Part shown: positions 1 to 6,509 of the stretch, piece by piece
How positions within the stretch are numbered: the first letter of the stretch is position 1
How the letters are laid out: each line of letters opens with the position of its first letter
NCBI GenBank assembly: GCA_028871595.1
Contig: JAGWMT010000078.1
Span: 1-12,073, forward strand
Origin: Elusimicrobiota bacterium
GTDB lineage: Bacteria; Elusimicrobiota; Elusimicrobia; UBA1565; UBA9628
DNA length: 12,073 bases
Reading direction: 5' to 3'
Program-made: the position numbers and the translations under genes
Notes under the pieces: generated by a model
The model's database searches: none
What the model was told of the DNA's origin: nothing
The model's input: the letters and a program-made list of their open reading frames with translations, nothing else

Positions 1-842
1 AGCAGGCAGAAGATGGCGACCTGGAACAAAGGCTGGTCCTTGACGAAGATGCCCAGGTAGAACTTCTTGTACAGAGTGTCCAGCAGGAAGGCCACGCCCA
101 GCACGCCCATGCCCACTCCCCCGCCGCCGAACAGGTAGATGGGCTTGCCGAGGTAGCTGTCCATGAACTTCACGGTCATCAGGTCGAGCAGGACCTTGAA
201 GGTGCGCGAGATGCCGTACTTCGACACGCCGCGCGTGCGGGCGCGGTGGTTGACCGGCACCTCCGCCACGCGCGCGCCCAGGAAGCCCGCCAAGGCGGGC
301 ACGAAGCGGTGCATCTCGCCGTAGAGCCGCAGGGGCTTCAAGTACTCGGCGCGGTACAGCTTCAAGGTGCAGCCGTAGTCGTGCAGGCGCACGCCGGTGA
401 CGCGGGAGATGAAGCCGTTGGCGATCATGGACGGGAGCTTCCGGTCCAGGAAGCGGTCCTGGCGGTCGCGGCGCCAGCCGCTGACGCAGTCGTAGCCCTC
501 GTTGAGCTTCTCGATGAGCTTGGGCACGTCGCGCGCGTCGTTCTGCATGTCCGCGTCAAGGCACACGATCAGCTCTCCGGTCGAGTGCTGGATGCCGGCC
601 AGCATGGCGGCGGTCTGCCCGGCGTTGCGGCCCAGGCGCACGGCGCGGAAGCGGGGATACTTGCGGATCAGCTTCTGGATTTCGTTCCAGGACTGGTCTT
701 TGGAACCGTCGTCCACGAGGATGACCTCGTAGGATTTTCCCAGGGCGTCCAACGCCCCGGAGACTTCCTCCCCCAGCGCGGGCAGGTTCTCTTCCTCGTT
801 ATAGACGGGGATCAGCGCCGACAGGTAGAGTTTTTCAGCCAC
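1..842 (-). CDS. Family 2 glycosyltransferase, polyprenyl-phosphate sugar transferase type (3' end beyond window)
   Basis: Translated by hand from the minus strand: 280 codons are visible and the gene continues past the left edge. The fold is GT-A, GT2 family, of the DPM/ArnC/GtrB type that moves a sugar from a nucleotide donor to polyprenyl phosphate at the inner membrane. Visible motifs are PVYNEEEN near residues 12-19, VDDGS at 43-47, the metal-binding DAD at 96-98, HDYGCTLKLYR at 154-164 and RGVSKYG at 204-210. After the catalytic domain comes a hydrophobic Gly-rich segment (about 236-255) and the start of a second at about 270, matching the usual C-terminal membrane hairpin. The start is GTG at 842; an in-frame TAG lies four codons upstream, so the start cannot move far. 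There is no Shine-Dalgarno, but a TAGAAT hexamer ends 9 bases before the GTG. It lies 20 bases after the O-methyltransferase and is probably co-transcribed with it. Sugar and acceptor cannot be told from sequence. Confidence 0.9.
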   Translation of the reverse strand, partial: MAEKLYLSALIPVYNEEENLPALGEEVSGALDALGKSYEVILVDDGSKDQSWNEIQKLIRKYPRFRAVRLGRNAGQTAAMLAGIQHSTGELIVCLDADMQNDARDVPKLIEKLNEGYDCVSGWRRDRQDRFLDRKLPSMIANGFISRVTGVRLHDYGCTLKLYRAEYLKPLRLYGEMHRFVPALAGFLGARVAEVPVNHRARTRGVSKYGISRTFKVLLDLMTVKFMDSYLGKPIYLFGGGGVGMGVLGVAFLLDTLYKKFYLGIFVKDQPLFQVAIFCL

Positions 843-862
843 GATCGAGCGATTCTAGCATT

Positions 863-1531
863 CTAGCCGACGATCACCGCCAGCGCGAAACCGTCGTAGC
901 CCTTGGCGCCCACGGTCTGGATAACGGTGGCGCTGACGCGCGGCTCCTTGGTCAGCATGTCGTAAAAACGGCGCACGCCCTTGACGTTCGGATCCTCGGA
1001 CGCGGCGTCCAGGATCTTCCCCCCGCGCACCACGTTGTCCACCACGATCAGGCTGCCCTTGCGTCCCAGCTTCAGCGCCCATTGGAAGTACTCGGGAATC
1101 ATGTCCTTGTTCGCGTCGATGAAGAACATGTCGAACGGCGGCACGTCTTCGTCGTAGAGGCGCGGCAAGGTCTCCAAGGCCTTGCCCACGCGCACGTCCA
1201 CCGACTTCTCCAGTCCGGCGCGCGCGATGTTGGCCTGGGCGACCTCGGCGTGCTTGGGGTCCGCCTCCAGCGTCGTGATGTGCCCGCCGAGGGGCAAAGC
1301 CCAGCCCAGCCACAGCGTGCTGTAGCCGCCGAGCGTGCCGATCTCCAGGATGCGCTTGGCGCCGATCATGGTGGCGTACAGGGACAGCATCTTGCCCTGC
1401 GCGGCCGACACGCTGATGGCGGGCAGGCCCGCGTCGGCGGCGGCCTTCTGCGCCGCCTCCAGATCCTCGTCGCGCGGGGCCAGGCGGTCGGTGATGTATT
1501 GATCGACGTCGCTGAAGAGTTGTTGGTCCAT
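863..1531 (-). CDS. SAM-dependent O-methyltransferase, family 3 (catechol/caffeoyl-CoA OMT-like)
   Basis: A 222-residue class I methyltransferase of the Methyltransf_3 family, which transfers methyl from S-adenosylmethionine to a hydroxyl using a divalent metal. Motif I is LEIGTLGGYSTLWL (62-75), the acidic ribose-binding residue is E89 in TTLEAD, the metal-site segment is FFIDANKD (136-143), and the second metal pair is D165-N166 in IVVDNVVRGG. The more common IDADK reads IDANK here. I chose the ATG at 1531 because it gives the usual family length of about 220 residues and because TATCAT lies exactly 6 bases upstream. An in-frame GTG at 1621 would add 30 residues that look unlike the family and would reach into the hicB promoter region. 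The substrate is unknown; bacterial members are often assigned only to small phenolics or unknown acceptors. The gene shares a divergent 148-base region with hicB and probably forms a two-gene unit with the downstream glycosyltransferase. Confidence 0.92.
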   Translation of the reverse strand: MDQQLFSDVDQYITDRLAPRDEDLEAAQKAAADAGLPAISVSAAQGKMLSLYATMIGAKRILEIGTLGGYSTLWLGWALPLGGHITTLEADPKHAEVAQANIARAGLEKSVDVRVGKALETLPRLYDEDVPPFDMFFIDANKDMIPEYFQWALKLGRKGSLIVVDNVVRGGKILDAASEDPNVKGVRRFYDMLTKEPRVSATVIQTVGAKGYDGFALAVIVG

Positions 1532-1537
1532 GGCGTG

Positions 1538-1543
1538 ATGATA
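1538..1543 (-). promoter_or_regulatory. Candidate -10 box of the O-methyltransferase gene
   Basis: TATCAT on the minus strand is followed by six bases and then the ATG at 1531. With normal spacing from -10 to transcription start, the mRNA would begin at or within a base of the A of the ATG. No convincing -35 is seen, and no Shine-Dalgarno precedes the ATG, which fits a leaderless message. Confidence 0.45.
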
Positions 1544-1644
1544 GCGAATCAGGGGCGTGCGGAGCCGTCCTGATGGAACTTTTCGGGGGGCTGAATCGTA
1601 AGAGAGAGGAGGTTCGAACACGATGAGAGAAATGAGCCGAATCC

Positions 1645-1673
1645 TTGAATTCAGCTTGGAGCCCTGTTACACT
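1645..1673 (+). promoter_or_regulatory. Promoter of hicB, leaderless arrangement
   Basis: TTGAAT (1645-1650), a 17-base spacer and TACACT (1668-1673), with an extended TG at 1665-1666. Six bases separate the -10 from the ATG at 1680, so transcription would start at the start codon. There is no Shine-Dalgarno. HicB proteins often repress their own promoter; an operator would be expected around here, but I see no clear inverted repeat. Confidence 0.6.
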
Positions 1674-1679
1674 CACACT

Positions 1680-1928
1680 ATGGGCCTTTCCGCTTATATC
1701 TCCGCCGCCTTGGCCAGCGCCCGTCTGAAGAAGCTGGAGGACAAGACCTGCTTCGCGGAGATACCGGGCTTCCCGGGAGTCTGGGCCAGCGCGAGGACGG
1801 CATCGAAATGCCGCGCGACCTTGCGCGAAGTGCTCGAGGACTGGATCGTCCTCAAGCTGAGAAGCGGCGACGTTCTTCCGTCGGTTCGGGGCAAGCGACT
1901 GACGCTTCCCGTGCTGACGCGTGCTTAG
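1680..1928 (+). CDS. hicB: HicB-family antitoxin (short form)
   Basis: An 82-residue protein of the HicB antitoxin family, the partner that blocks the HicA mRNA interferase and usually represses the operon. The partial RNase H-like fold is recognisable from FAEIPGFPGVWASA near residues 22-35, then TASKCRATLREVLEDWIVLK and a closing SGDVLPSV segment. This is the short HicB form lacking a C-terminal DNA-binding domain. The ATG at 1680 is chosen over the in-frame ATG at 1623 because it gives family length and follows a good promoter by 6 bases; the upstream extension has no family similarity. The 3' end overlaps the hicA start by 8 bases, the normal coupled arrangement. Nothing in the reading frame is broken, so the antitoxin may still be made although its toxin gene is incomplete. 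It could now act as an orphan antitoxin against another HicA in the genome. Confidence 0.85.
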   Translation: MGLSAYISAALASARLKKLEDKTCFAEIPGFPGVWASARTASKCRATLREVLEDWIVLKLRSGDVLPSVRGKRLTLPVLTRA

Positions 1929-2067
1929 GCCGCTCAAGCGGCGCGAACTGATCGGGAACCTTCGTCAGCACGGTTTCGAAGGTCCCTGTGCGGGCGCCAG
2001 GCACCAATTCATGGTCAAGGGCGCGTTAAAGCTGCGCATTCCTAATCCCCACGTTGGAGATATCTCC
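1921..2067 (+). pseudogene. hicA: hicA toxin gene, truncated at the 3' end
   Basis: The GTG at 1921 overlaps hicB by 8 bases and opens a frame matching the first 49 residues of HicA mRNA interferases: KRRELIGNLRQHGFEGP, then GARHQFM with the active-site His, then KLRIPNPHVGDIS. In intact members of this subfamily the chain continues with a helix of the type GLLxRILxQAGIS, giving roughly 75 residues. Here similarity stops after GDIS (codon at 2065) and the sequence runs into the icd terminator. None of the three plus-strand frames after 2067 shows the missing helix, so the end was deleted, not frameshifted. No stop codon follows; the frame stays open antisense through icd to 3039, which I regard as accidental. 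A folded toxin is unlikely because the lost helix is part of the dsRNA-binding-like fold. The coordinates cover only the recognisable part. Confidence 0.75.
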
Positions 2068-2089
2068 GCGTCCGGACGCGGCCGGGCGC

Positions 2090-2120
2090 AAAAAAACGGC
2101 GCCGCGTGCGGCGGCGCCGT
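2090..2120 (-). terminator. Rho-independent terminator of icd
   Basis: A perfect 10-bp stem (ACGGCGCCGC at 2096-2105 with its complement at 2111-2120) with a 5-base loop, followed on the minus strand by a run of seven T (plus-strand A run 2090-2096, one base shared with the stem). It lies 22 bases past the icd stop. The orientation serves icd; on the plus strand the hairpin has no T run. Confidence 0.9.
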
Positions 2121-2142
2121 CTGTTTGCGGTCGCGGGAAGTC

Positions 2143-3492
2143 TTAAGCGGCGACCGGCGTCCCCATGTTCTTGACGATGGCGGCGCCGAACTCGGAGCAC
2201 TTGATCTTCGTGGCGCCGGTCATCTGGCGCTCGAAGTCGTAGGTCACGGTCTTGGCGGCGATGGTCGCCTCCAAGCCCTTGATGATCAGGTCCGCGGCTT
2301 CCTGCCAGCCCATGTGCTCCAGCATCATGACGCCGGAAAGAATGAGCGAGCCGGGGTTGACCATGTCCTTATTGGTGTATTTCGGGGCCGTGCCGTGCGT
2401 GGCCTCGAAGATCGCCACGCCGTCGCCGATGTTGGCGCCCGGCCCGATGCCCAAGCCGCCGACCTGGGCCACGGCCGCGTCGGACAGGTAGTCGCCGTTC
2501 AAGTTCGGGGTCGCGATGACCGAGTACTCGTCGGGGCGCAGCAGCAGCTGCTGGAAGGTCTGGTCGGCGATGCGGTCCTTGATCAGGATCTTCCCGGCCG
2601 GCATCTTTCCGTTCAGGTCGTCCCACAGCTCGGCCTCGGTGACGATCTGATCGCGGAACTCGGCCTTGGCCACTTCATAGCCCCAATCGCGGAACGCGCC
2701 TTCGGTGAACTTCTGGATGTTCCCCTTGTGGACGATGGTCACCGATGCGCGCTTGTGGGAGATCGCGTACTTGATCGCCATGCGGATCAGGCGCTGGGAG
2801 CCGGTCTTCGAGATGGGCTTGATGCCGATGCCCGAGTCGGGGAACGGGATTTTCGCCCCCATCTCCTTGGTCAGGAAGTCGTAGACCTTCTTGTTCTCCG
2901 GCGTGCCCTGCTGGTACTCGATGCCGGCGTAGATGTCCTCGGTGTTCTCGCGGAAGATCACGATGTCCAACTTCTCGGGATTCTTCACCGGGCACGGGAC
3001 GCCCTTGAACCAGCGCACCGGCCGCACGCAGGCATATAAATCGAGCTTCTGGCGAAGACCGACGTTCACGGATCGGAACCGCGGCGTGATCCATTCACTC
3101 TTGCACTTCGGGCAGGCCGCGGGCCTGTCCATCAATTCCGCCGCGCAATCCAAACACACGAATTTGAAAGAGCCGGCGGGCGTGGTGAGCGGGCCCTTCA
3201 GGCCGACGCGGTATTCCTTGAACGCCGCCACGGTCTCGTCGGGAAGCACCGTGTCCTTGTCGTAGTGCTTGAGGGCGGTCAGGCCGGCGTACACTTCCAT
3301 CCACGAGATCTTCCGCTTTCCCTTATAAGCCTTCTGCACGGCGCCGTCCAATACGACCTTCGTGGCCTTCCAGAGGTCCAGGCCGGTGCCGTCGCCGGGA
3401 AAGAAAGGGATGATGGGATTGTCGGGAACCTGCAGCTTGCCGTTCGCGTAGCCGATCTTCGCGCCGTCCGCCGGAACCGTGTACTTCGCCAT
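2143..3492 (-). CDS. icd: NADP+-dependent isocitrate dehydrogenase with an inserted CxxC/CxxC zinc-ribbon-like segment
   Basis: Catalyses isocitrate + NADP+ to 2-oxoglutarate + CO2 + NADPH in the TCA cycle, as a cytosolic dimer. The 449 residues align along their length with E. coli Icd (416 residues): [19 protein letters not shown] at the N-terminus, KGPLTTPAG (99-107), [14 protein letters not shown] (140-153), [13 protein letters not shown] (180-192), [14 protein letters not shown] (254-267), NLNGDYLSD (330-338), HGTAPKY (366-372) and TVTYDFER (415-422). Catalytic Tyr (Y188) and Lys (K256) and metal-binding Asp residues D334 and D338 are present. K371, Y372, Y418 and R422 match the NADP-selecting residues of E. 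coli. The odd part is a 32-residue stretch (108-139) where E. coli has about three residues; it holds C113, C116, C127 and C130. S141 corresponds to the phosphorylated Ser113 of E. coli. The start is supported by AGGAGG 8 bases upstream. Monocistronic, with its own terminator. Confidence 0.97.
   Translation of the reverse strand: MAKYTVPADGAKIGYANGKLQVPDNPIIPFFPGDGTGLDLWKATKVVLDGAVQKAYKGKRKISWMEVYAGLTALKHYDKDTVLPDETVAAFKEYRVGLKGPLTTPAGSFKFVCLDCAAELMDRPAACPKCKSEWITPRFRSVNVGLRQKLDLYACVRPVRWFKGVPCPVKNPEKLDIVIFRENTEDIYAGIEYQQGTPENKKVYDFLTKEMGAKIPFPDSGIGIKPISKTGSQRLIRMAIKYAISHKRASVTIVHKGNIQKFTEGAFRDWGYEVAKAEFRDQIVTEAELWDDLNGKMPAGKILIKDRIADQTFQQLLLRPDEYSVIATPNLNGDYLSDAAVAQVGGLGIGPGANIGDGVAIFEATHGTAPKYTNKDMVNPGSLILSGVMMLEHMGWQEAADLIIKGLEATIAAKTVTYDFERQMTGATKIKCSEFGAAIVKNMGTPVAA
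3076..3171 (-). other. Inserted zinc-ribbon-like segment inside icd (residues 108-139)
   Basis: Between KGPLTTPAG and RSVNVGLRQ the protein contains an extra block with pattern C-x2-C-x10-C-x2-C (VCLDCAAEL then ACPKCKSEW). Two knuckles of this spacing are typical of small zinc ribbons. The block is in frame, has no stop, and codon use looks like the rest of the gene. It sits in the loop before the isocitrate-binding/phosphorylation serine of homodimeric bacterial IDH. Metal binding and any regulatory role are inferred, not shown. Confidence 0.8.
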
Positions 3493-3500
3493 GGATATGG

Positions 3501-3506
3501 CCTCCT
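3501..3506 (-). promoter_or_regulatory. Strong Shine-Dalgarno site of icd
   Basis: AGGAGG on the minus strand, 8 bases before the ATG at 3492. It fixes the icd start and contrasts with several neighbours that have no such site. Confidence 0.85.
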
Positions 3507-3522
3507 GGGAAATTCTGCGACC

Positions 3523-3552
3523 ACTTTATCTAAAATCGGCGGCCGCGGTAAA
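3523..3552 (-). promoter_or_regulatory. Possible icd promoter
   Basis: TTTACC (complement of 3547-3552) and TAAAGT (complement of 3523-3528) separated by 18 bases, each matching 4 of 6 consensus positions. The overlapping TAGATA is an alternative -10. It lies in the 187-base divergent region shared with the exported-protein gene. Weak match. Confidence 0.35.
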
Positions 3553-3663
3553 GATGTCCGCAACGTTCCGGCCGACCGGGTCTTTGGGCCCGGACGCGCC
3601 GGGACCGAAAGGCCCAAATTCTCCGAAAATGATGTAAAATGGGCGCGCCGCGACATATGCCTC

Positions 3664-3669
3664 AGGAGG
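3664..3669 (+). promoter_or_regulatory. Shine-Dalgarno site of the exported-protein gene
   Basis: AGGAGG, 10 bases before the ATG at 3680, supports that start. Upstream, TAAAAT at 3635-3640 could be a -10 box, but I find no -35 at a suitable distance. Confidence 0.75.
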
Positions 3670-3679
3670 CTCGCCGAAC

Positions 3680-4513
3680 ATGAGAACCGTCATCGCCGCG
3701 TCGTTGCTGGCGCTCGCTTCGAGCGCTTACGCCGCCGGTCCGGAAGGCCTGCCCGCGTTCTCGGAGATCAATTTCACCCGGATACGCGCGATGAAGACCG
3801 AGCTCAAGGCGCCGCAGGGCCGGGCCGGCGACGTGATCACCGACTATCACCTCCTGGCCCAGGCAGGCAAATCCGCGCTGTACGGCTACGCGCAGACCCC
3901 CGAGCAGGCCGCCGAGGCGACCGCGTACTGGACCAAGGTCCTGACCGCCGCGGGCGTGAAGGCCGGCGCCGCGACCTACGCCGACGGCATGTACACCATC
4001 CCCTACGCGACCGCCGACGGCCGCGTGATCCGCGACTTCCTGGCCGATCCGCGCCAGTTCCCCCCGAAGGACGAGAGCGGCCTGCGCGCGAACATGGCGC
4101 TGGCGCAGTCGGCGCTGACCAAGGCCGGATTGACCGTGGTGTCCGCGCGCGTGATCAACGTGGACGCGCTCCTGCCGACCTACTCGGTCCTCTATCTGAC
4201 GAAGGCCGACGAGAACCCCGATCACGAGGCGCGCCTGCGCGTGCTCAAGCCCGGCGACGACATCGACGTGGACGTCTATCGCGGCGCGGGCGTGAACGTG
4301 GTCCAGGTCCCCGAGACGTGGATGCTGGTCTACATCGGGCCCGAGCTGGGCTACGTCACCGTGATCGGCAAGACGCAAGACGAGATCGCCGAAAAGCTGG
4401 CCAAGCGCAAGGACTTCCTGGTTTCCGAAGGCAAGCGCCTGATCGCCGATAAGATCGTCCCGCTGGACGACGCCGACTATAAGTTCGCGGCCGCGATCTA
4501 CTTCTTCCAGTAA
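3680..4513 (+). CDS. Exported protein of unknown function
   Basis: A 277-residue protein that I do not recognise. Residues 1-18 form a clean Sec signal peptide (short basic start, hydrophobic core, small residues ending SSAYA before AGPEG), so the mature protein should be periplasmic or secreted; there is no lipobox Cys, no other membrane segment, and no cysteine at all. The mature part looks globular and soluble, with an early helix-rich half (residues 70-95 and 130-150) and a later half of alternating hydrophobic strands (VVSARVINVDALL, DIDVDVYRGAG, WMLVYIG, GYVTVIG) ending in a Lys-rich helix and an aromatic YFFQ terminus. A family assignment would be invention. Start supported by AGGAGG. 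It is transcribed away from icd and meets the lipase gene tail to tail, with the two coding ends overlapping by 16 bases and no evident terminator between them. Confidence 0.85.
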   Translation: MRTVIAASLLALASSAYAAGPEGLPAFSEINFTRIRAMKTELKAPQGRAGDVITDYHLLAQAGKSALYGYAQTPEQAAEATAYWTKVLTAAGVKAGAATYADGMYTIPYATADGRVIRDFLADPRQFPPKDESGLRANMALAQSALTKAGLTVVSARVINVDALLPTYSVLYLTKADENPDHEARLRVLKPGDDIDVDVYRGAGVNVVQVPETWMLVYIGPELGYVTVIGKTQDEIAEKLAKRKDFLVSEGKRLIADKIVPLDDADYKFAAAIYFFQ

Positions 4514-5355
4514 GCGCCGGGCTCGTTCAGGAACGCGCGCGCGTCGCGGGCGCCCAGGTCCAACAGGTCCCGGACGCCCGCGGCGCGGAAGTCCAGGATC
4601 AAGGGGTCCAGCCGGCGCGAGGGCGCCAGGCGGTACACGCGCGGCGGCTTTTCGGCGCGCGCCAATCCCTCGAGTCCCCCGTCCACCAGCGCGCGCCCGG
4701 CCTCGCGGCTGCGCTGGTCGATCAACCGCCAGGGCGTGAAGGCCGGTCGGCCGGCCTCGTCGGCCCGCACCATCTCCAGGACCAGCACGTCGGCGCAGGC
4801 CGCCAGCGGCGAGAAATCCAGCGGACGGGGCATGGGCACGCCGCCGTCGTAGAGGCGCAGCCGGCGGCCGCGGTAGTCGAGGTCCACCGGCGGAAAGATC
4901 AGGGGAACCGCGCAGCTGGCCGCCGCGTGCTCGACCAACGGTCCGTCCCAACCGTCGCGCCCTCCCGGCGTGAAGCGCGCGTTGACGGGCCTTTCCAACG
5001 CCGGGCAGGCGCTGACGATGGTGAGCTCTGCTTTCAAGGCGCCCTTGGCCGCCTCGTCGTCGCGCGCGGCGTCGAAGAAGGAGCGCAGCGGGCCGGCGGA
5101 AAATAAGGAGATCGGGCTCAGACGCGGAGAGAGCGTCATCGCGCCTCCGTCGATGCGCCGCCAATGGGCCAGCGCCTCGGCCAAGCGGCCGAAGGCCAGG
5201 GCCGTCCCGTTGACGACGCCGATGCTGTAGCCCATCACCGCGTCGAAGCGCAGCCCGGCCGCGTCCAAGACCTCCAGGGCGCCGATCTGCCACGCGCCGA
5301 GCGCGCCGCCGCCTTGGAGGAAGAGACCGAGCGGCCGTCCGAACGGCTCAGCCAC
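4498..5355 (-). CDS. Patatin-like phospholipase (serine acyl hydrolase)
   Basis: A 285-residue patatin-family lipid acyl hydrolase. The oxyanion-hole loop is LQGGGALGAW (13-22), the nucleophile elbow is GYSIG with S44, and the catalytic dyad Asp is D170 in YDGG. The segment AASCAVPLIFPPVD before it matches the helix and strand conserved in the family. Both dyad residues are present, so it should be active. There is no signal peptide or membrane segment; it is probably cytoplasmic or peripheral at the inner face, unlike PlpD-type secreted patatins with a C-terminal barrel. Substrate may be phospholipid or another acyl ester. The GTG start overlaps the glycosyltransferase stop by 8 bases, so translation is probably coupled, and it is the last gene of the six-gene minus-strand run. 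Its stop lies inside the convergent exported-protein gene. Confidence 0.92.
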   Translation of the reverse strand: MAEPFGRPLGLFLQGGGALGAWQIGALEVLDAAGLRFDAVMGYSIGVVNGTALAFGRLAEALAHWRRIDGGAMTLSPRLSPISLFSAGPLRSFFDAARDDEAAKGALKAELTIVSACPALERPVNARFTPGGRDGWDGPLVEHAAASCAVPLIFPPVDLDYRGRRLRLYDGGVPMPRPLDFSPLAACADVLVLEMVRADEAGRPAFTPWRLIDQRSREAGRALVDGGLEGLARAEKPPRVYRLAPSRRLDPLILDFRAAGVRDLLDLGARDARAFLNEPGAYWKK

Positions 5356-6502
5356 GGCGCGCCGCCGTCAGGCTTTCGTAGAGGTCTTCCTGGGCCCGGA
5401 CCATCCCGTCGATGTCGAACTCGGGGCCGATGGAAGCGGCCGCGGCCGTGCCCAGGCGGCGGCGCAGCGCCTCGTCCTGGAGGAGCTCGGTCAGGCGGTC
5501 GGCGAAGGCGTCCACGTCGCCGGGAGCGACCAGCTTTCCGTTTTCACCGTCGCGCAGGAGATCGGTGACGCCGTCGGTCGCGTAGCAAACGGAGGGCAGG
5601 CCGGTGAGCATCGCCTCCACCAGCGCCCTGGGTAGTCCCTCCCAGAGCGAGGTCAACGCGAAGACGTCGCAGGCCGCCAGCCACTGCGCACCGTCCCGGC
5701 GCCAGCCCAGAAAGTGGACCTTGTCGCCCACGCGGAGGGCGAAGGCGCGCGCCTCCAGGGCGCGGCGCTGGGGGCCGTCGCCAAGGAAGACGAAGCGCGC
5801 CTCGGGAACGCGCGCGGCGACCTTGGCGGCGACGGCGACGAAATCCGCCGCGTTCTTCTGCGGCTTCAGGTTGCCGATGGAGAGGACCACCTGTTTGTGC
5901 CGGCCGATGCCGGCCGACATCTTGAGCGCGGCGGCGTCCACGGCCGCCGGGAAATCGGCGAGCCGCACTCCGGAGCGGATGATCAACGCATGGGACGCGT
6001 CCCCCAGGCCGTGGCGCTCGGCATATTGAGCGTTCGCGCGGGAGACGAAGACCAAGCGGGTGGTGACGCGCGCGCAGAGGCGCTCCAACAGGACGTAGGC
6101 GGCCTTGACCACCGGGTTCTGCCGGTCGTGGAAGCCGAAACCGTGGTACGTGTGGATCACGACCGGGACGCCCGCCAGGGCCGCGGCCGCGCGCCCCAGG
6201 ATGCCGGCCTTCGAGCTGTGCGTATGGACCACGTCCGGACGCTCGCGCTGGAACACGTTCCAAAGCTCGAGCAGGGCGAGGAGGTCGCGCAGCGGCGAGA
6301 CCTCGCGCGCCAGCGAATCCAGGAAGATCGCGCGAATCCCGGGATCGGCGCGGACCTCGGCGTCGAAATACCCCCCCTCGCCGCAGACGAGGAGGGCGTC
6401 GAAGCGGGCGGGATCCAGGCGGCGAACGGTGTGCAGCGTGTTCTGCTGCGCGCCCCCGAGGTCCAGCCGGGTGACGACGTGCGCGACTTTGATCCGCAAC
6501 AC
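5348..6502 (-). CDS. Family 4 (GT-B) glycosyltransferase
   Basis: A 384-residue retaining GT4 glycosyltransferase, cytoplasmic, probably adding a sugar from a nucleotide donor to a lipid-linked or envelope glycan. N-terminal domain: VAHVVTRLDLGGAQQ (6-20) with the acceptor-side Gly-Gly loop, THSSKAGILGR (94-104) and HTYHGFGFHD (117-126). Hinge region: FVSRAN. C-terminal donor domain: LSIGNLKPQKN (207-217), FLGDGPQR (239-246), and LWEGLPRALVEAM with the E-x7-E pair E288 and E296. Length is normal for GT4. The start is taken as GTG at 6502, 7 bases after the SpoIID-gene stop; a TTG at 6499 is an alternative. TAGAAT, overlapping the upstream stop codon, is only 4 bases before the GTG and could be an internal promoter, but the close packing argues for co-transcription. 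The THSSKAGILGR type is common in capsule and polysaccharide loci. Confidence 0.93.
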   Translation of the reverse strand: MLRIKVAHVVTRLDLGGAQQNTLHTVRRLDPARFDALLVCGEGGYFDAEVRADPGIRAIFLDSLAREVSPLRDLLALLELWNVFQRERPDVVHTHSSKAGILGRAAAALAGVPVVIHTYHGFGFHDRQNPVVKAAYVLLERLCARVTTRLVFVSRANAQYAERHGLGDASHALIIRSGVRLADFPAAVDAAALKMSAGIGRHKQVVLSIGNLKPQKNAADFVAVAAKVAARVPEARFVFLGDGPQRRALEARAFALRVGDKVHFLGWRRDGAQWLAACDVFALTSLWEGLPRALVEAMLTGLPSVCYATDGVTDLLRDGENGKLVAPGDVDAFADRLTELLQDEALRRRLGTAAAASIGPEFDIDGMVRAQEDLYESLTAARRG

Positions 6503-6509
6503 CGTGATT

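Noticed and set aside
1623..1679. Upstream ATG at 1623 as the hicB start
   Set aside because: It would place the promoter inside the coding region and add 19 residues with no HicB similarity; the ATG at 1680 fits family length.
2068..2142. A frameshift as the explanation for the hicA truncation
   Set aside because: None of the three plus-strand frames shows the missing GLLxRILxQAG-type helix, so the end is absent, not shifted.
4485..4496. Perfect palindrome TCGCGGCCGCGA as a terminator between the convergent genes
   Set aside because: No T run follows on either strand and it lies within coding sequence.
3662..5293. Minus-strand open frame of 543 codons
   Set aside because: It is out of frame with the patatin gene in its upstream part and antisense to the exported-protein gene in the rest; the true frames carry GxSxG and a signal peptide respectively.
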